Source of the DNA: Collinsella sp. UBA6357
GTDB taxonomy: Bacteria; Actinomycetota; Coriobacteriia; Coriobacteriales; Coriobacteriaceae
Direction of reading: 5' to 3'
Assembly: GCA_002437815.1 (NCBI GenBank)
Contig: DJRP01000010.1
Span: forward strand, 1-64,000
Length of the DNA: 64,000 nt
A model generated the notes under the pieces. That model did no database searches and had not been told where the DNA came from. It saw only the letters and a list, made by a program, of their open reading frames with translations. Positions 7,421-15,989 of the stretch are shown in pieces (the first letter of the stretch is position 1; each line of letters opens with the position of its first letter). The position numbers and the translations under genes were made by a program.

Positions 7421-7963
7421 ATGACCGGGGAGAAGCTCGATCGGCGCCGCCGCTATACACTCATGGTGATTCGCGAGGCGTTTTTCGTCCTGCTCGCCGA
7501 GGTCGGGTTCGCGAGGATGACCGTTGCCGATATCTGCCGCCGCGCAGAGATCAACCGAGGCACGTTCTACCTGCACTATGAGGATAAGTACGAGCTTCTC
7601 GACACGTTGATCGACGAGGCGCTCGCGGCCGCGCCTCCGCTCGACGGCGATGGTGCGGCCTCGTTTTGCCAGCGTCCGCCCGCGAACGACGACTACTATC
7701 TGCTCTACTCGGACGATGATGCGTATGCCCGCGTGGCCCAACGCGTCATCGAGCGTGGCGTGGAGCAGGCGGTGCCTCAGATCATGGAGAAGACGGGGCT
7801 CGGCCGCGACGAGGCGTATCTGCTGTTTGTCCACAACGCCCATGGAAATCTTGCCGTGAACCGGCTGCTCGGCTGGAGGCGCGGGCCCGCATTCGACCAT
7901 GCCCAGACGCTTCTCAACGCGTACTCCGAAGGCGGTTTCGCGGCGTTGCGCTCCCGTGTCTGA
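7421..7963 (+). CDS. TetR/AcrR family transcriptional regulator
   Basis: The ATG at 7421 is preferred over an upstream in-frame start because AGGGGG lies four bases before it. The 180-residue protein has an N-terminal TetR helix-turn-helix with RMTVADICRRAEINRGTFYL followed by HYEDKYELL. The C-terminal ligand domain is not assignable. It is divergent from the sirtuin operon, the usual arrangement for a local repressor, and converges on a second TetR gene with a palindrome between them. Confidence 0.8.
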   Translation: MTGEKLDRRRRYTLMVIREAFFVLLAEVGFARMTVADICRRAEINRGTFYLHYEDKYELLDTLIDEALAAAPPLDGDGAASFCQRPPANDDYYLLYSDDDAYARVAQRVIERGVEQAVPQIMEKTGLGRDEAYLLFVHNAHGNLAVNRLLGWRRGPAFDHAQTLLNAYSEGGFAALRSRV

Positions 7964-7971
7964 TAGGACAG

Positions 7972-7998
7972 TGGAACAGGGGACTGTCCTCTGTTCCG
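7972..7998. repeat. Intergenic palindrome copy 5
   Basis: TGGAACAGGGGAC and GTCCTCTGTTCCG pair around base 7985 with two mismatches. It fills the 39-base gap between two convergent TetR genes. Confidence 0.75.
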
Positions 7999-8002
7999 GC
8001 GA

Positions 8003-8575
8003 TCAGAGCCTAATCCCCCGTACACGGTCGATAAAGCAGGTGAGTTGCGACTCCACTTCTTCGATGTCCGGACGGTCGTCAAGGGCCAGCCACCAATGGC
8101 ATACACGCGATATCGCCCCGATGAGTATCTCGGCAGCCAGCTCGGGACTTCCCGCGAGGTGCCGCCCCGCCGTCTTATCCGATCTCAAGCGATCGAGCAG
8201 CTCGTCTCTGAACTCGCTGCCCGTCGTCTGCACGATGATGTCGAGCAGATCGTTGCGGCCGATATTTTGAATGAGTTCCTCGTTGTCTTGAAGGAAGGTC
8301 AGAGACGTTCGGACGAGTGAGCGATAGAAATCGTCGTCGCCGAGCTTGGCCGCATGCTTGGGATCGAATGAGGCCGATCGACGCTCCTTGATCATCCAGG
8401 CGAAAAAATCGTATTTGTCCGAAAAATGCGTATAGAAGGTCGCCGTGCGGATGCGGGCATGCTCGCAGAGCTCCTTGACGCTGATCTTGTCGAAGGGCTT
8501 CTCGCCGAGGAGACCCGTGAGAGCGTCCATGAGCGCATCGTAGGTTTTCTGAACGCGAAGGTCACGGTTTTGCAT
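8003..8575 (-). CDS. TetR family transcriptional regulator
   Basis: This 190-residue protein has the N-terminal helix-turn-helix with KISVKELCEHARIRTATFYT then HFSDKYDFF, and a C-terminal region resembling the TetR_C_33 type found in many Firmicutes and Actinobacteria. It starts at the ATG at 8575 after a modest GGAGCGAC. It is divergent from the decayed cluster at 8801-10774, which it probably once controlled. The pairing of regulator and CrtC-like or hydrolase genes is contextual inference only. Confidence 0.8.
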   Translation of the reverse strand: MQNRDLRVQKTYDALMDALTGLLGEKPFDKISVKELCEHARIRTATFYTHFSDKYDFFAWMIKERRSASFDPKHAAKLGDDDFYRSLVRTSLTFLQDNEELIQNIGRNDLLDIIVQTTGSEFRDELLDRLRSDKTAGRHLAGSPELAAEILIGAISRVCHWWLALDDRPDIEEVESQLTCFIDRVRGIRL

Positions 8576-8617
8576 GGTCGCTCCTTGTATCGGTCGCGTT
8601 TTGACCAGAGAGTCTAC

Positions 8618-8631
8618 ATACGTTGGCGTAT
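8618..8631. promoter_or_regulatory. Candidate TetR operator
   Basis: ATACG-TTGG-CGTAT is a perfect dyad 43 bases upstream of the TetR start, in the 225-base divergent region (8576-8800). That region also contains a TTGACA on the minus strand (8647-8652) and an AT-rich stretch near 8660. A self-binding operator is the simplest reading. Confidence 0.4.
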
Positions 8632-8800
8632 CGGAAACTGAGTATCTGTCAATTAATGAGTATATATGTGTTTCTGGTCATCGACTCAGATGAATCCGAC
8701 CCATATCGTGCAAGTCACGCAGAGGACAGGCAAGGGGCTTGGACATGCATGCATCGACGGCAGATGCCGTGATGCACGGTTGAAGAACGGGAGACAGACC

Positions 8801-9612
8801 ATGGATGATGTGACCTACGAGATCAGGGTCAACGGGGACGCGTACACGTCCCGCTAGATCGAGGCGATGAGGTTCGAGCGCGAAAAGCATGTGCTGCAGG
8901 AGCTCATCCACTACGATGTCGCGGTGCAGAAGGACGGCGAGCCGCTGAGCTTTGACGATATCAACTACCTCACGCGCGAAGAGGCCTCGCGTGTTCTGCT
9001 GCAGGCCAAGCAGGCGATGAACGCGAGCGAGACCCGGGCGGTCTATCGCGAGGCGCTCGATGCGTCTGACGCTTTTTGGAAAGACGCGCTCGCATCTTGG
9101 GCACCCGAGGACGGCTATCGCGAGGCGTTCGCCGAGGTCAGCGTTCGCGGCATGGAGTTCACGGAGTACATGGGCGTGCTCAAGGCGCTCATGAGCAGGG
9201 GCGAGGATGCGGCGCCGGGTGAGGAGCCCGAGCATTTTTGTGCCCCCGAGCTCGAGGGTTTGGCCGAGAACGAGAAGGTAAGCATCGAGGCCATGGGCAT
9301 GTACGGCGGTCCCGTGGCGAGCGTCGTGCGTGTCGACCCCACGCTCGCCGTACCCGTGGAGGATCGTGACGGATTCAAGAACATGATCGTGGGGACGTCG
9401 CGTCTGCTCGACGGGACGGAGCGTCATGATGTGGCCATCCACCAGTTCCATCCCGTGGAGGGCGGCTTCGACCTGCGCCTGTATGTCGAGTTTCCCTGCA
9501 CGGTTCCCCAGGAGATGGCCGAGGGTCACAGCATGCACCTTGCGCTGGAGTTCTTGGGCGGCCTTGAGAGCGCCGTGCGCTTCCGCAGGGAGCATGCGGC
9601 GCAGGCGACGGC
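8801..9612 (+). pseudogene. Unrecognised gene, interrupted by an early stop
   Basis: The ATG at 8801 follows GGGAG at good spacing, giving MDDVTYEIRVNGDAYTSR, then a TAG at 8855-8857. The same frame stays open afterwards with protein-like composition (starting IEAMRFEREKHVLQEL) for about 250 residues to near 9612. There the matching sequence switches to a different frame with a CrtC-like domain. I do not recognise the family. It is probably a dead gene with a nonsense mutation and a lost 3' end; a re-start at the ATG at 8867 is possible but lacks a ribosome site. Confidence 0.55.
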
Positions 9613-10291
9613 AAAGGCTTGGGTGTCGACCTGCACTTCCATGCGAACGTCAAGCCGTATCGACATGGCGCGGGGCGAGCCGTGTTCGGTGGCGATCCCC
9701 AGAAGTTCTCGAGCTGGCTGTGCATCCCCAACATGGAGGTGAGCGGCACGGTGAGCGTCGATTGCGTTGCACGCGAAGTGCACGGTACCGGCTATCATGA
9801 TCACCGTTGCATGGCTATCAACGACCTTGAGGCATGGCATCACTGGCTGTGGGGCCGTCAGGTCTTCGAGAATCATACGGCCGTCATCTACGACTACGTC
9901 GCATCGAAACAGTACGGTTTTGCGGAGCTTCCGCTCTTTGCCGTGTACGACAAAGACGGCAACGTTATCTACGACAACGGGACCGACGGGACGATGAAGC
10001 GCGAGATTCTGGAGACGGCGCACGATCTCCAGTCGCGCCGCGACTACCCCAAGCGCACCCGCTACACCTTCGCCGCGCGGGACGGGCGCATCTTCACCTA
10101 TGAGCTCGACGGCGAGGAGGTCATCGAGGTCCGTGAACTGTGCTGGACCGTGCCTGAGAAGCAGCGCGAGATGTTCGACATGCTCGGCCTGCAGGTTTGC
10201 TACAACCGCTACTATGCGCATGGGCGCCTGACGGTTGCCGACGAGGCGGGCACCGAGACATGCGAGGAAGGGCACCTTACTTGCCCGTGGC
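9613..10291 (+). pseudogene. CrtC/lipocalin-like domain protein, 5' truncated fragment
   Basis: The frame reads GLGVDLHFHANVKPYRHG, then GTGYHDH, the hallmark of hydroxyneurosporene hydratase (CrtC)-like and AttH-like lipocalin-fold proteins, and ends in a family-like C-terminus near TCEEGHLTCPW. The frame has a TGA at 9565-9567 and no credible start, so the first third of the gene is missing. It joins a different gene remnant in another frame on each side. The likely ancestral role is a lipocalin-fold hydratase or ligand-binding protein. Confidence 0.6.
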
Positions 10292-10774
10292 GCGGTTCCG
10301 GTGGATCATGTCTATTTCGACGGCGGCCAGTTTGCCCAGATAGGTTCTACGACGCGGGCCGTTATGGCACCACTGCTATACCTGGCTATCAAGAGTCTGT
10401 ACTGGACGCACGGTGCTGCGCTCAGATACATCATGTGGTGTGACGACGAGACTATCCGTCCATTTTTTATCGAAGCGGGCCGCGTGCTCACGTTGGCAAA
10501 CATGAGACGTCAGATGGGCGACAGCCTGGTCGATGCGCCGTTTCCCACGTTGCCCGAGAGCCTGCAGACGCGAACGTTCTGGGAGTTTGGATCGGCGGAG
10601 GATCACTTTAAGTACCGTGAGGCCGTGACGAAAACTTGGCCTGCGGGAAATTTCCCGATCTTTGAGGGACATAATCACATGCAGTATCAGATCGAGGACC
10701 CACAAGGCTTTGCTTCCATGCTTGCACACATAGTGGAGACGGGGCAGTTGCCTGATCTGCCGTTCTGCCGTTAA
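10292..10774 (+). pseudogene. Alpha/beta hydrolase, C-terminal fragment
   Basis: From about 10292 the frame gives VPVDHVYFDGGQFAQIG, a middle containing IMWCDDETIRPFFIEAG, and an end with FPIFEGHNHMQYQI. This resembles the lid and the catalytic-histidine end of an alpha/beta hydrolase family common in Firmicutes. The nucleophile-elbow half is absent, and the fragment is fused out of frame to the CrtC-like remnant. It cannot be active on its own. Confidence 0.6.
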
Positions 10775-10840
10775 TTCTTGTTCGCTGGAGCAGGGGATGT
10801 GAGAGTAGGGGACGTGTCGAAGGAATGCCCAAGACAGCGT

Positions 10841-10897
10841 GCTCAACTTGTTAAACTTTGCTCAACTTGTTAAACTTTGCTCAACTTGTTAAACTTC
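10841..10897 (+). repeat. Three 19-bp tandem repeats upstream of the winged-helix ATPase
   Basis: Three consecutive units, GCTCAACTTGTTAAACTTT with one change in the last base of the third, fill 10841-10897. AACTT half-sites begin at 10845, 10854, 10864, 10873, 10883 and 10892, alternating 9 and 10 bases apart, so all face one side of the helix. Units also contain TTGTTA and TAAACT at 17-base spacing, which could serve as a promoter. The array ends 18 bases before the ATG at 10916. The related ATPase at 20228 has the same layout. Confidence 0.9.
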
Positions 10898-10915
10898 GTC
10901 CGGTTGGGATCCAAG

Positions 10916-11998
10916 ATGGCGCGAATCAACCCGTTCAAACCGACAGCGGGAATGAATCCTCCCGAGTTGATCGGTCGTGACATGATTCTCGATGATTTCG
11001 AGGATGCTCTCGACAACGGGCCGGGTGCCCCCGACCGTCTGTTGCGTATCTCGGGCGTGCGCGGTGTTGGAAAGACTGTGCTGCTCAATGCACTTGGCGA
11101 TGTCGCACGAAAGCGCGGCTTCCAAGTGATCGATGTCGCATCGAACTCGGGATTTTGCGAACGAATCCTCTCGGCGCTTGACCGACGGACCCGTCTTTCC
11201 TCGGTCACGGTGGCCCCTTCGATTATGGGCGTCAGCCTCGGCTCGGTCGAGCTGTCGAAATCCGCGACCCAGTTGGGCGAAGCCATGTATGCCGCGGCAT
11301 CGGATGGCGGCCTTCTCGTCACTCTCGACGAGATTCAAGATGCGGATCTTGATGAGCTTCGAGAGTTTGGAAATGAAATACAGCTCCAGATTCGGCAGGG
11401 GGCGAACGTGGCGTTCGCGTTTGCAGGGCTTCCTGCCTCGATCGATGGGGTCGTTGTAGATAAGACCCTGACATTCCTGCAGCGTGCAAAGCATGTTGAG
11501 CTCAAACGACTGTCTGATTTCGAGGTCGGCGAATCCTTCGAAGACACGATGAGGCGCGCCGGGAGGACGATTGACCAGACGGTTTCGGCTGAGTTGACAA
11601 AAGCCGCAGCCGGCTATCCTTTCATGGTCCAACTGGTTGGGTACTATTCGTGGCAGGCTGCTACCCGTAGGTGTGCGCAGGAGATTTCGCTTGATGATGC
11701 CGCGAAGGGTATCTCGGTGGCTCGCAAAAGTTTTGATGAGATGGTCATCGCGCCTGCGCTCAGGCGGCTTTCAGGGCGTCAGCTCGAATATCTCCATGCG
11801 ATGGCGGCATGTGGCGAAGGTTCGGTGACTTCTGGTGATATTGCGGCCGGGATGGGACTTCGTGCGCCCGATGTCGCATCGTATCGTCGCCGCCTTATCG
11901 AAGCGGCTGTTATAGAGCCCGCGGGTTATGGCAAGGTGAGCTTCGCGATGCCCTACATGCGCGAGTATCTGCTGCGCGCAGGAGATCGATTCGAGTGA
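10916..11998 (+). CDS. AAA ATPase with winged-helix C-terminus (archaeal-ATPase/ORC-CDC6-like)
   Basis: The ATG at 10916 has GGGA six bases before it; an upstream TTG start would lie inside the repeat array. The 360-residue protein starts with NPFKPT and GRDMILDDFE, has Walker A GVRGVGKT at about 47-54 and Walker B LLVTLDEIQD, and ends in a winged-helix domain (SVTSGDIAAGMGL then RRRLIEAAVIE). It is a clear paralogue of the protein at 19131-20228. Such ATPases are common in Coriobacteria and Archaea with unknown roles. The paired upstream repeats make DNA binding to its own promoter an attractive inference. Confidence 0.8.
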   Translation: MARINPFKPTAGMNPPELIGRDMILDDFEDALDNGPGAPDRLLRISGVRGVGKTVLLNALGDVARKRGFQVIDVASNSGFCERILSALDRRTRLSSVTVAPSIMGVSLGSVELSKSATQLGEAMYAAASDGGLLVTLDEIQDADLDELREFGNEIQLQIRQGANVAFAFAGLPASIDGVVVDKTLTFLQRAKHVELKRLSDFEVGESFEDTMRRAGRTIDQTVSAELTKAAAGYPFMVQLVGYYSWQAATRRCAQEISLDDAAKGISVARKSFDEMVIAPALRRLSGRQLEYLHAMAACGEGSVTSGDIAAGMGLRAPDVASYRRRLIEAAVIEPAGYGKVSFAMPYMREYLLRAGDRFE

Positions 11999-12202
11999 TG
12001 GGAGGCGATCGAAGCGGCTGCCAAGCTATTCGCTGCCTCGGTTAGTTGAGCAATCGTTCATCGCTTGGGGTGTTGGGCTGACGATTGACGATTCGGGTTC
12101 GACGCCGTGCTGTGCGACCGTGTCTTTAGATTTCCATTCGCTTCAAAGCGATATAGTTGCCTTGGCGGTACATCGATGCCGAACTGCTCTGAAAGGGCGT
12201 AT

Positions 12203-13102
12203 ATGGACGTCAAAGATATTCGCAAGATCGTGATCGCGGGCGCGGGGACCATGGGCTACAGCATGGCCGACCGTTTCGCCTCCTATGGATACGAGGTAAC
12301 GTTGTGGAACCATCGTCGGGAGACGCTCGATCGCGCTCGGGAGCTCATCTCTGAGGAGTCGCGTGATAAGATCACCTACTCGACGGACGATGCCGCGTTC
12401 GCCGATTTCGATGTGCTCGTGGAGAACATCACGGAGAACCTAGACACCAAGCTCGCCTTCTACAAGAAGCTGTCGGGTTTGGCGCCGGCAGATGTCCTCA
12501 TCTGCACGAATACCTCGGGCCTCTCCATCAACAAACTCGCGGCCGCCGTGTCCAACCCACAGCGCTTCTTGGGGATGCACTGGTTCAATCCGCCCACGCT
12601 CATCCCGCTTATTGAGATCATCCGCAACGATGCGACGAACGATGAGGCCGCGCAGACTATTTACGACCTGGCGCTCGCCATCGGTAAGAAGCCCGCGCTC
12701 GTGCAGAAGGATGTGCCTGGGTTCGCGGCAAACCGTTTGCAGCTCGCGGTGATGCGCGAGGCTTTGGCGCTTGTCAAGGACGGCGTGGTGTCCGCACAGG
12801 ATATCGATGCCGTGATGAAATATGGCCTGGGCTTTCGCTGGGCGGTGCTGGGTCCGCTCGAGACGGCTGACTTTGGCGGTCTGGATACGTTTGAGCACAT
12901 ATCGAGCTACCTCATGCCCGACCTGGCCGACGGTCACGAGGTGCCGGAGCTGCTCGAGGAGCATTACCGAAAGGGCGAGCTGGGCGTTAAGGCCGGGCGC
13001 GGCTTCTACGACTACCCAGGCGACACGGCGAAGGAGAAGACGGTCGAGCGCGATCGCAAGCTCCAGGCCATCTACGATGCGCTCTACGCGGAGGGGGAAT
13101 AG
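12203..13102 (+). CDS. 3-hydroxyacyl-CoA dehydrogenase (3-hydroxybutyryl-CoA dehydrogenase type)
   Basis: This 299-residue protein oxidises or reduces 3-hydroxyacyl-CoA with NAD(H). The Rossmann motif GAGTMG lies near the N-terminus. NTSGLSINKLA and GMHWFNPP are typical of the active-site region, and DVPGFAANRL opens the C-terminal helical domain. The ATG at 12203 is chosen over an upstream start because AAAGGG precedes it and family members begin near the dinucleotide-binding strand. No thiolase, crotonase or acyl-CoA dehydrogenase is adjacent, so it stands outside an obvious beta-oxidation or butyrate operon. Confidence 0.85.
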   Translation: MDVKDIRKIVIAGAGTMGYSMADRFASYGYEVTLWNHRRETLDRARELISEESRDKITYSTDDAAFADFDVLVENITENLDTKLAFYKKLSGLAPADVLICTNTSGLSINKLAAAVSNPQRFLGMHWFNPPTLIPLIEIIRNDATNDEAAQTIYDLALAIGKKPALVQKDVPGFAANRLQLAVMREALALVKDGVVSAQDIDAVMKYGLGFRWAVLGPLETADFGGLDTFEHISSYLMPDLADGHEVPELLEEHYRKGELGVKAGRGFYDYPGDTAKEKTVERDRKLQAIYDALYAEGE

Positions 13103-13116
13103 GGCTTATCGATGAT

Positions 13117-13147
13117 GCATGAACAGGGGGCGTACCCCTGTTCATGC
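13117..13147. repeat. Intergenic palindrome copy 6
   Basis: GCATGAACAGGGG and CCCCTGTTCATGC pair perfectly around GCGTA. It lies between the convergent dehydrogenase gene and the flavin reductase remnant. Confidence 0.8.
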
Positions 13148-13168
13148 CCCGCTCGCGTACGATTTGCG

Positions 13169-13588
13169 TTATGCCCTGAGCTTGAGTCCGTCTTTGAAAG
13201 CCCCACCCACACGCTCGGATACGCGGTAATAACCGTGGGTGTAGGGGTCGAATGCGATGGCGTCCACGAGTGACATATCGGGCTTGCCGTCGACCATGAT
13301 GCGCTCATCGGCCGTGACGTTGACGATTTTGCCGATGACGCCGCAGCCGTATTTGTTCTCTTGATATTCGATGAACTCGCGTTCAAGGCAAAGCGGGAAC
13401 TCATTGATCACCGGGGCATTCACCGTCTCGGCTTTGGTTGCCGTGAGTCCGCTGCGGGCGAACTTGTCAGCGACGCGGTTTCCCGATTCAACGCCAAAAT
13501 AGTCGGCCTCGACCATATGTGCGGCGTCGGCTTGTGCGATGCCGTGCACTTTTTGTTGACCGTTGTGAGCTCGTCGCAGGTGGAGCCA
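13169..13588 (-). pseudogene. Flavin reductase-like protein, C-terminal remnant
   Basis: The last 126 or so residues match the flavin reductase-like (FMN-binding split barrel) fold: EADYFGVESGNRVADKFA, NAPVINEFPLCLE and a closing DPYTHGYYRVSERVG. The first 50-60 residues that form the rest of the FMN site are missing, and the reading frame runs straight into the end of the upstream ATPase gene. The ATPase gene appears to have replaced its 5' part. Confidence 0.65.
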
Positions 13589-13589
13589 T

Positions 13590-14972
13590 TCAGTTGAACA
13601 TCTGAGCGAGATCGATGAAGACGATGTTCTCGTTCTTGGTCGTCTCGAATCCAGAGCGGGAGAAGAATCCGTAGCGGTGACATTTGAGTCCCGTAGTCTT
13701 GACTTGGTCGATCTCCTCGTCGACCATTCGTTGCGTGATGGGTGTTTTGCGGAACTTTACTTCGTAGAACGCGTAGCCCTCGGGGTCTTGTGTCACCACG
13801 TCGAACTCGCCACTTGTCTTGTTTGCCGGGTTGTCGTACCAGTACTTGCCTATGGCGTCAAAAGGGGGCTCGATATTTCCCGCTCGGTTCTGCCGCACGA
13901 GGTACTGTCGGCAGACTTCCTCGAACATATGGGGGACATAGTTTTCCTCAAAGTCTTGAGAGATATGGCGGTCGTAGAAGACCTCGGGATCAAGCAACTG
14001 TCGTGCCGAGGCATTACGAAAAACGTAGCGGTAGTAAAAGAGCGAGAGGGGGTCCACCACAAAATAGCCCGACTTGCGCCTGTTCGCAGGATCGTTGATG
14101 GGCGCTCGCTTTTGGACGAGTTCGAGTGAAATGAGTTTGTCCAGGACATCAGCCATGGCGGGTCCGCTCGAGACGTGGGATTGCGCCAGCATATCTCCCC
14201 AGCGCGAGTACCCTTGGGCAAGGGCTCCAAAGACCTCGTTCGCGTTGGTCATCTTCGAAATTTCGGCGCCGAGATAGGTTGGCACCTCGTTCTCCAAGCG
14301 AGCCCCCGGCTCGGTCATGAGCTCGATGATGTTTTCTCTCACGCTCTGGGATTGATCGACGAGTCGGTTGTAGTAGGGGATGCCGCCAAAGACGCTGTAA
14401 AGACGCACCTTGTCCTCGGGTGAGAACGCGGGGTAGAACTTGGCGGCGTCCTGGTAGTCCATGGGCTTAAGCTCGAGCGCGAGGTCTATGCGCCCGTAGA
14501 GCGGACTCTCATGCTCGATGAGCGACTTCATGATCTCGACGTAGGAGCCGCACAAGACGATGCTCAGCCGTGAGGTCTCTCGGTGTGCGTCAATTGATGT
14601 TTGGAGGATGCTGTCTAATCCTTTGACGGCGTCCCTCAGATAGGGATATTCATCAAGAACCAAGGTGACGTTGTCGTCTTGAGCTTGAGAGAAGAGAAAC
14701 TCTACGAGTTCGCGGATGCTCGAGAACGCGAGCGGCGGGAAGCCGAGTGCCTCGGCGGTGAGTGCCGAGAGACTTGCGAGATTGTCTGCCTCGGATGTTT
14801 GGCGGCACTCGTAGTAGATCGTTGCGGCGTTCGATGTGCCAACGAGAGCCTGCTTGATGAGTTCGCTCTTGCCTACGCGTCGCCTGCCATAGACGAGCAC
14901 ATTGCGTTGGCCGGGGGTGTCGAGCTCCTTTTTGACCTTTGCCAGTTCGCGTTTTCTGCCGATGAAGTCCAT
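13590..14972 (-). CDS. ATP-binding protein, archaeal ATPase plus DUF234 type
   Basis: A 460-residue protein beginning MDFIGRKRELAKVKKEL, with Walker A GRRRVGKS at about 29-36, Walker B LVLDEYPYL, and a C-terminal DUF234 domain. That domain carries a PD-(D/E)XK-like signature, GEFDVV then YEVKFRK, consistent with a nuclease fold. The function of this ATPase-nuclease family is not established. The ATG at 14972 follows GGAAGGAACCGAGTAA, and the start lies in one copy of a 34-bp direct repeat. It abuts the flavin reductase remnant by one base, suggesting that it arrived by insertion or recombination. Confidence 0.8.
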   Translation of the reverse strand: MDFIGRKRELAKVKKELDTPGQRNVLVYGRRRVGKSELIKQALVGTSNAATIYYECRQTSEADNLASLSALTAEALGFPPLAFSSIRELVEFLFSQAQDDNVTLVLDEYPYLRDAVKGLDSILQTSIDAHRETSRLSIVLCGSYVEIMKSLIEHESPLYGRIDLALELKPMDYQDAAKFYPAFSPEDKVRLYSVFGGIPYYNRLVDQSQSVRENIIELMTEPGARLENEVPTYLGAEISKMTNANEVFGALAQGYSRWGDMLAQSHVSSGPAMADVLDKLISLELVQKRAPINDPANRRKSGYFVVDPLSLFYYRYVFRNASARQLLDPEVFYDRHISQDFEENYVPHMFEEVCRQYLVRQNRAGNIEPPFDAIGKYWYDNPANKTSGEFDVVTQDPEGYAFYEVKFRKTPITQRMVDEEIDQVKTTGLKCHRYGFFSRSGFETTKNENIVFIDLAQMFN

Positions 14973-15075
14973 TTACTCGGTTCCTTCCGACTCGGTTTTG
15001 TCCGAGTTAAGTTTAACGTATCAAGCGAATGACGGTGCCGGTTACTCGGCTCCATCCGACTCGGTTTTGTCAGAG
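14973..15075 (-). repeat. 34-bp direct repeat in the leader of the DUF234 ATPase
   Basis: Bases 14973-15006 and 15042-15075 match at 31 of 34 positions. The first copy directly abuts the ATPase start codon and contains its ribosome site. On the minus strand both copies read as a short tail with SDKTES followed by TAA, so the repeat may derive from duplication of the end of a former upstream gene. The nearer copy also contains the hairpin ACTCGG-ACAAAA-CCGAGT. Confidence 0.75.
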
Positions 15076-15249
15076 CGAGCGGATTCGCTCGAAGAATGCG
15101 GCCTCTGCACGAGGTGCTGTCCTGCGAGGCTCTTACCCTCCGCTTGGAAGACGCCGGCGATAAGGCTCGATGCCGCCGAGAAAGCGCAGGCGAAAAGTTG
15201 GGCGGCGAGGATGGCGGTGGCGTCTTGGACAATGCCGGCATCGGTCGGA
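15042..15249 (-). pseudogene. Possible 3' remnant of a membrane protein gene
   Basis: On the minus strand a frame open from about 15249 reads a hydrophobic stretch containing ATAILAAQLFACAFSAASSL and ends with SDKTESDGAE at the TAA at 15042-15044. No start or family is evident. It looks like the end of a lost membrane protein gene, but chance opening in high-G+C sequence cannot be excluded. Confidence 0.25.
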
Positions 15250-15250
15250 A

Positions 15251-15276
15251 TGAACAGGGGACGTACCCTCTGCTCA
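15251..15276. repeat. Intergenic palindrome copy 7 (degenerate)
   Basis: TGAACAGGGGAC is followed by GTACCCTCTGCTCA, an imperfect member of the family, 21 bases from copy 8. Two copies side by side suggest local duplication. Confidence 0.55.
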
Positions 15277-15296
15277 CGTTAGAGCGGGGACATCTC

Positions 15297-15327
15297 GCGT
15301 GAACAGGGAACCATCCCCTGTTCACGC
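15297..15327. repeat. Intergenic palindrome copy 8, overlapping the AlkA-like stop codon
   Basis: GCGTGAACAGGG and CCCTGTTCACGC pair around a short centre. The right arm overlaps the last six bases of the DNA glycosylase gene, including its TGA, so the repeat supplies the stop. Confidence 0.8.
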
Positions 15328-15966
15328 TTTCTTCTTGGATGCCCAGTCGCGCATGCCGGGAATCGCGCCGCCGGCGATGGCCCATAGGTAAAGGCTCGCC
15401 GTGCTCCCATAGGGGCTGTAGCGCCGGCGGTATTTGGCGAACAGCTGCGGCGTGATGCGCCGGTGATGGTAGAGCATCCGCATTCCGCGCTGTATAGCGA
15501 GGTCGTTCCATGACAGCACGTTGGGCCGCTCGAGGCAGAACAGCAGGATCATCTCGGCTGTCCAACGCCCGATGCCCGGCAGGTCGTCAAGGGCGTGGAC
15601 GGCGTCCTCGTCCGGCATGTGGGCGACGGCGTCGAGATCGAACGCCCCTGTCTCGACGCGCCGCGCGAACTCAACGAGATACCCCGCTTTGCGATACGTC
15701 ATGCCGAGCGCCTGCAGCCTGTCCTTACCGGCCGCGACCACCGTTTGCGGTGTCACGTCACCCAAGGCGTCCTTCATGCGACCCCAGATAGTTGCCTGGG
15801 CTTTCGTCGAGATTTGCTGGCCGATGATGTGATGCATGACGGAGGAGAAGAGATCAGGGTCGACCTCGCGTTCGACATGGCCTATGAGCTCGATAGCCTC
15901 TCCGAGTTTGGTGTCGCGGCTCGCAAGCCATGCCGTCTCGGTTTCGCCGTAGGTGAATATCGCCAT
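15322..15966 (-). CDS. DNA-3-methyladenine glycosylase II-like (AlkA/HhH-GPD)
   Basis: This 214-residue base-excision repair enzyme removes alkylated purines. It has IIGQQISTKAQATIW, the helix-hairpin-helix-Gly/Pro signature LPGIGRWTAEMIL, and the catalytic aspartate in LSWNDLAIQRG. It lacks an Ada-type N-terminal domain and is short, like the compact AlkA forms in anaerobes. It lies 23 bases downstream of the PNPOx-glutaredoxin gene on the same strand and may be co-transcribed with it. Confidence 0.85.
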   Translation of the reverse strand: MAIFTYGETETAWLASRDTKLGEAIELIGHVEREVDPDLFSSVMHHIIGQQISTKAQATIWGRMKDALGDVTPQTVVAAGKDRLQALGMTYRKAGYLVEFARRVETGAFDLDAVAHMPDEDAVHALDDLPGIGRWTAEMILLFCLERPNVLSWNDLAIQRGMRMLYHHRRITPQLFAKYRRRYSPYGSTASLYLWAIAGGAIPGMRDWASKKKA

Positions 15967-15989
15967 GGGGTCCTCAAATCGATAAGGGG

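Noticed and set aside
8855..8857. In-frame TAG as recoding (selenocysteine- or pyrrolysine-like)
   Set aside because: No insertion-element-like structure was seen after it, the codon is TAG rather than TGA, and the downstream gene is also broken. A nonsense mutation is simpler.
10841..10897. The tandem array as a plasmid or chromosomal replication origin
   Set aside because: There is no partner replication or partition gene and no AT-rich unwinding region, and a second array is present upstream of a paralogue. A promoter or operator role is simpler, though iteron function is not excluded.
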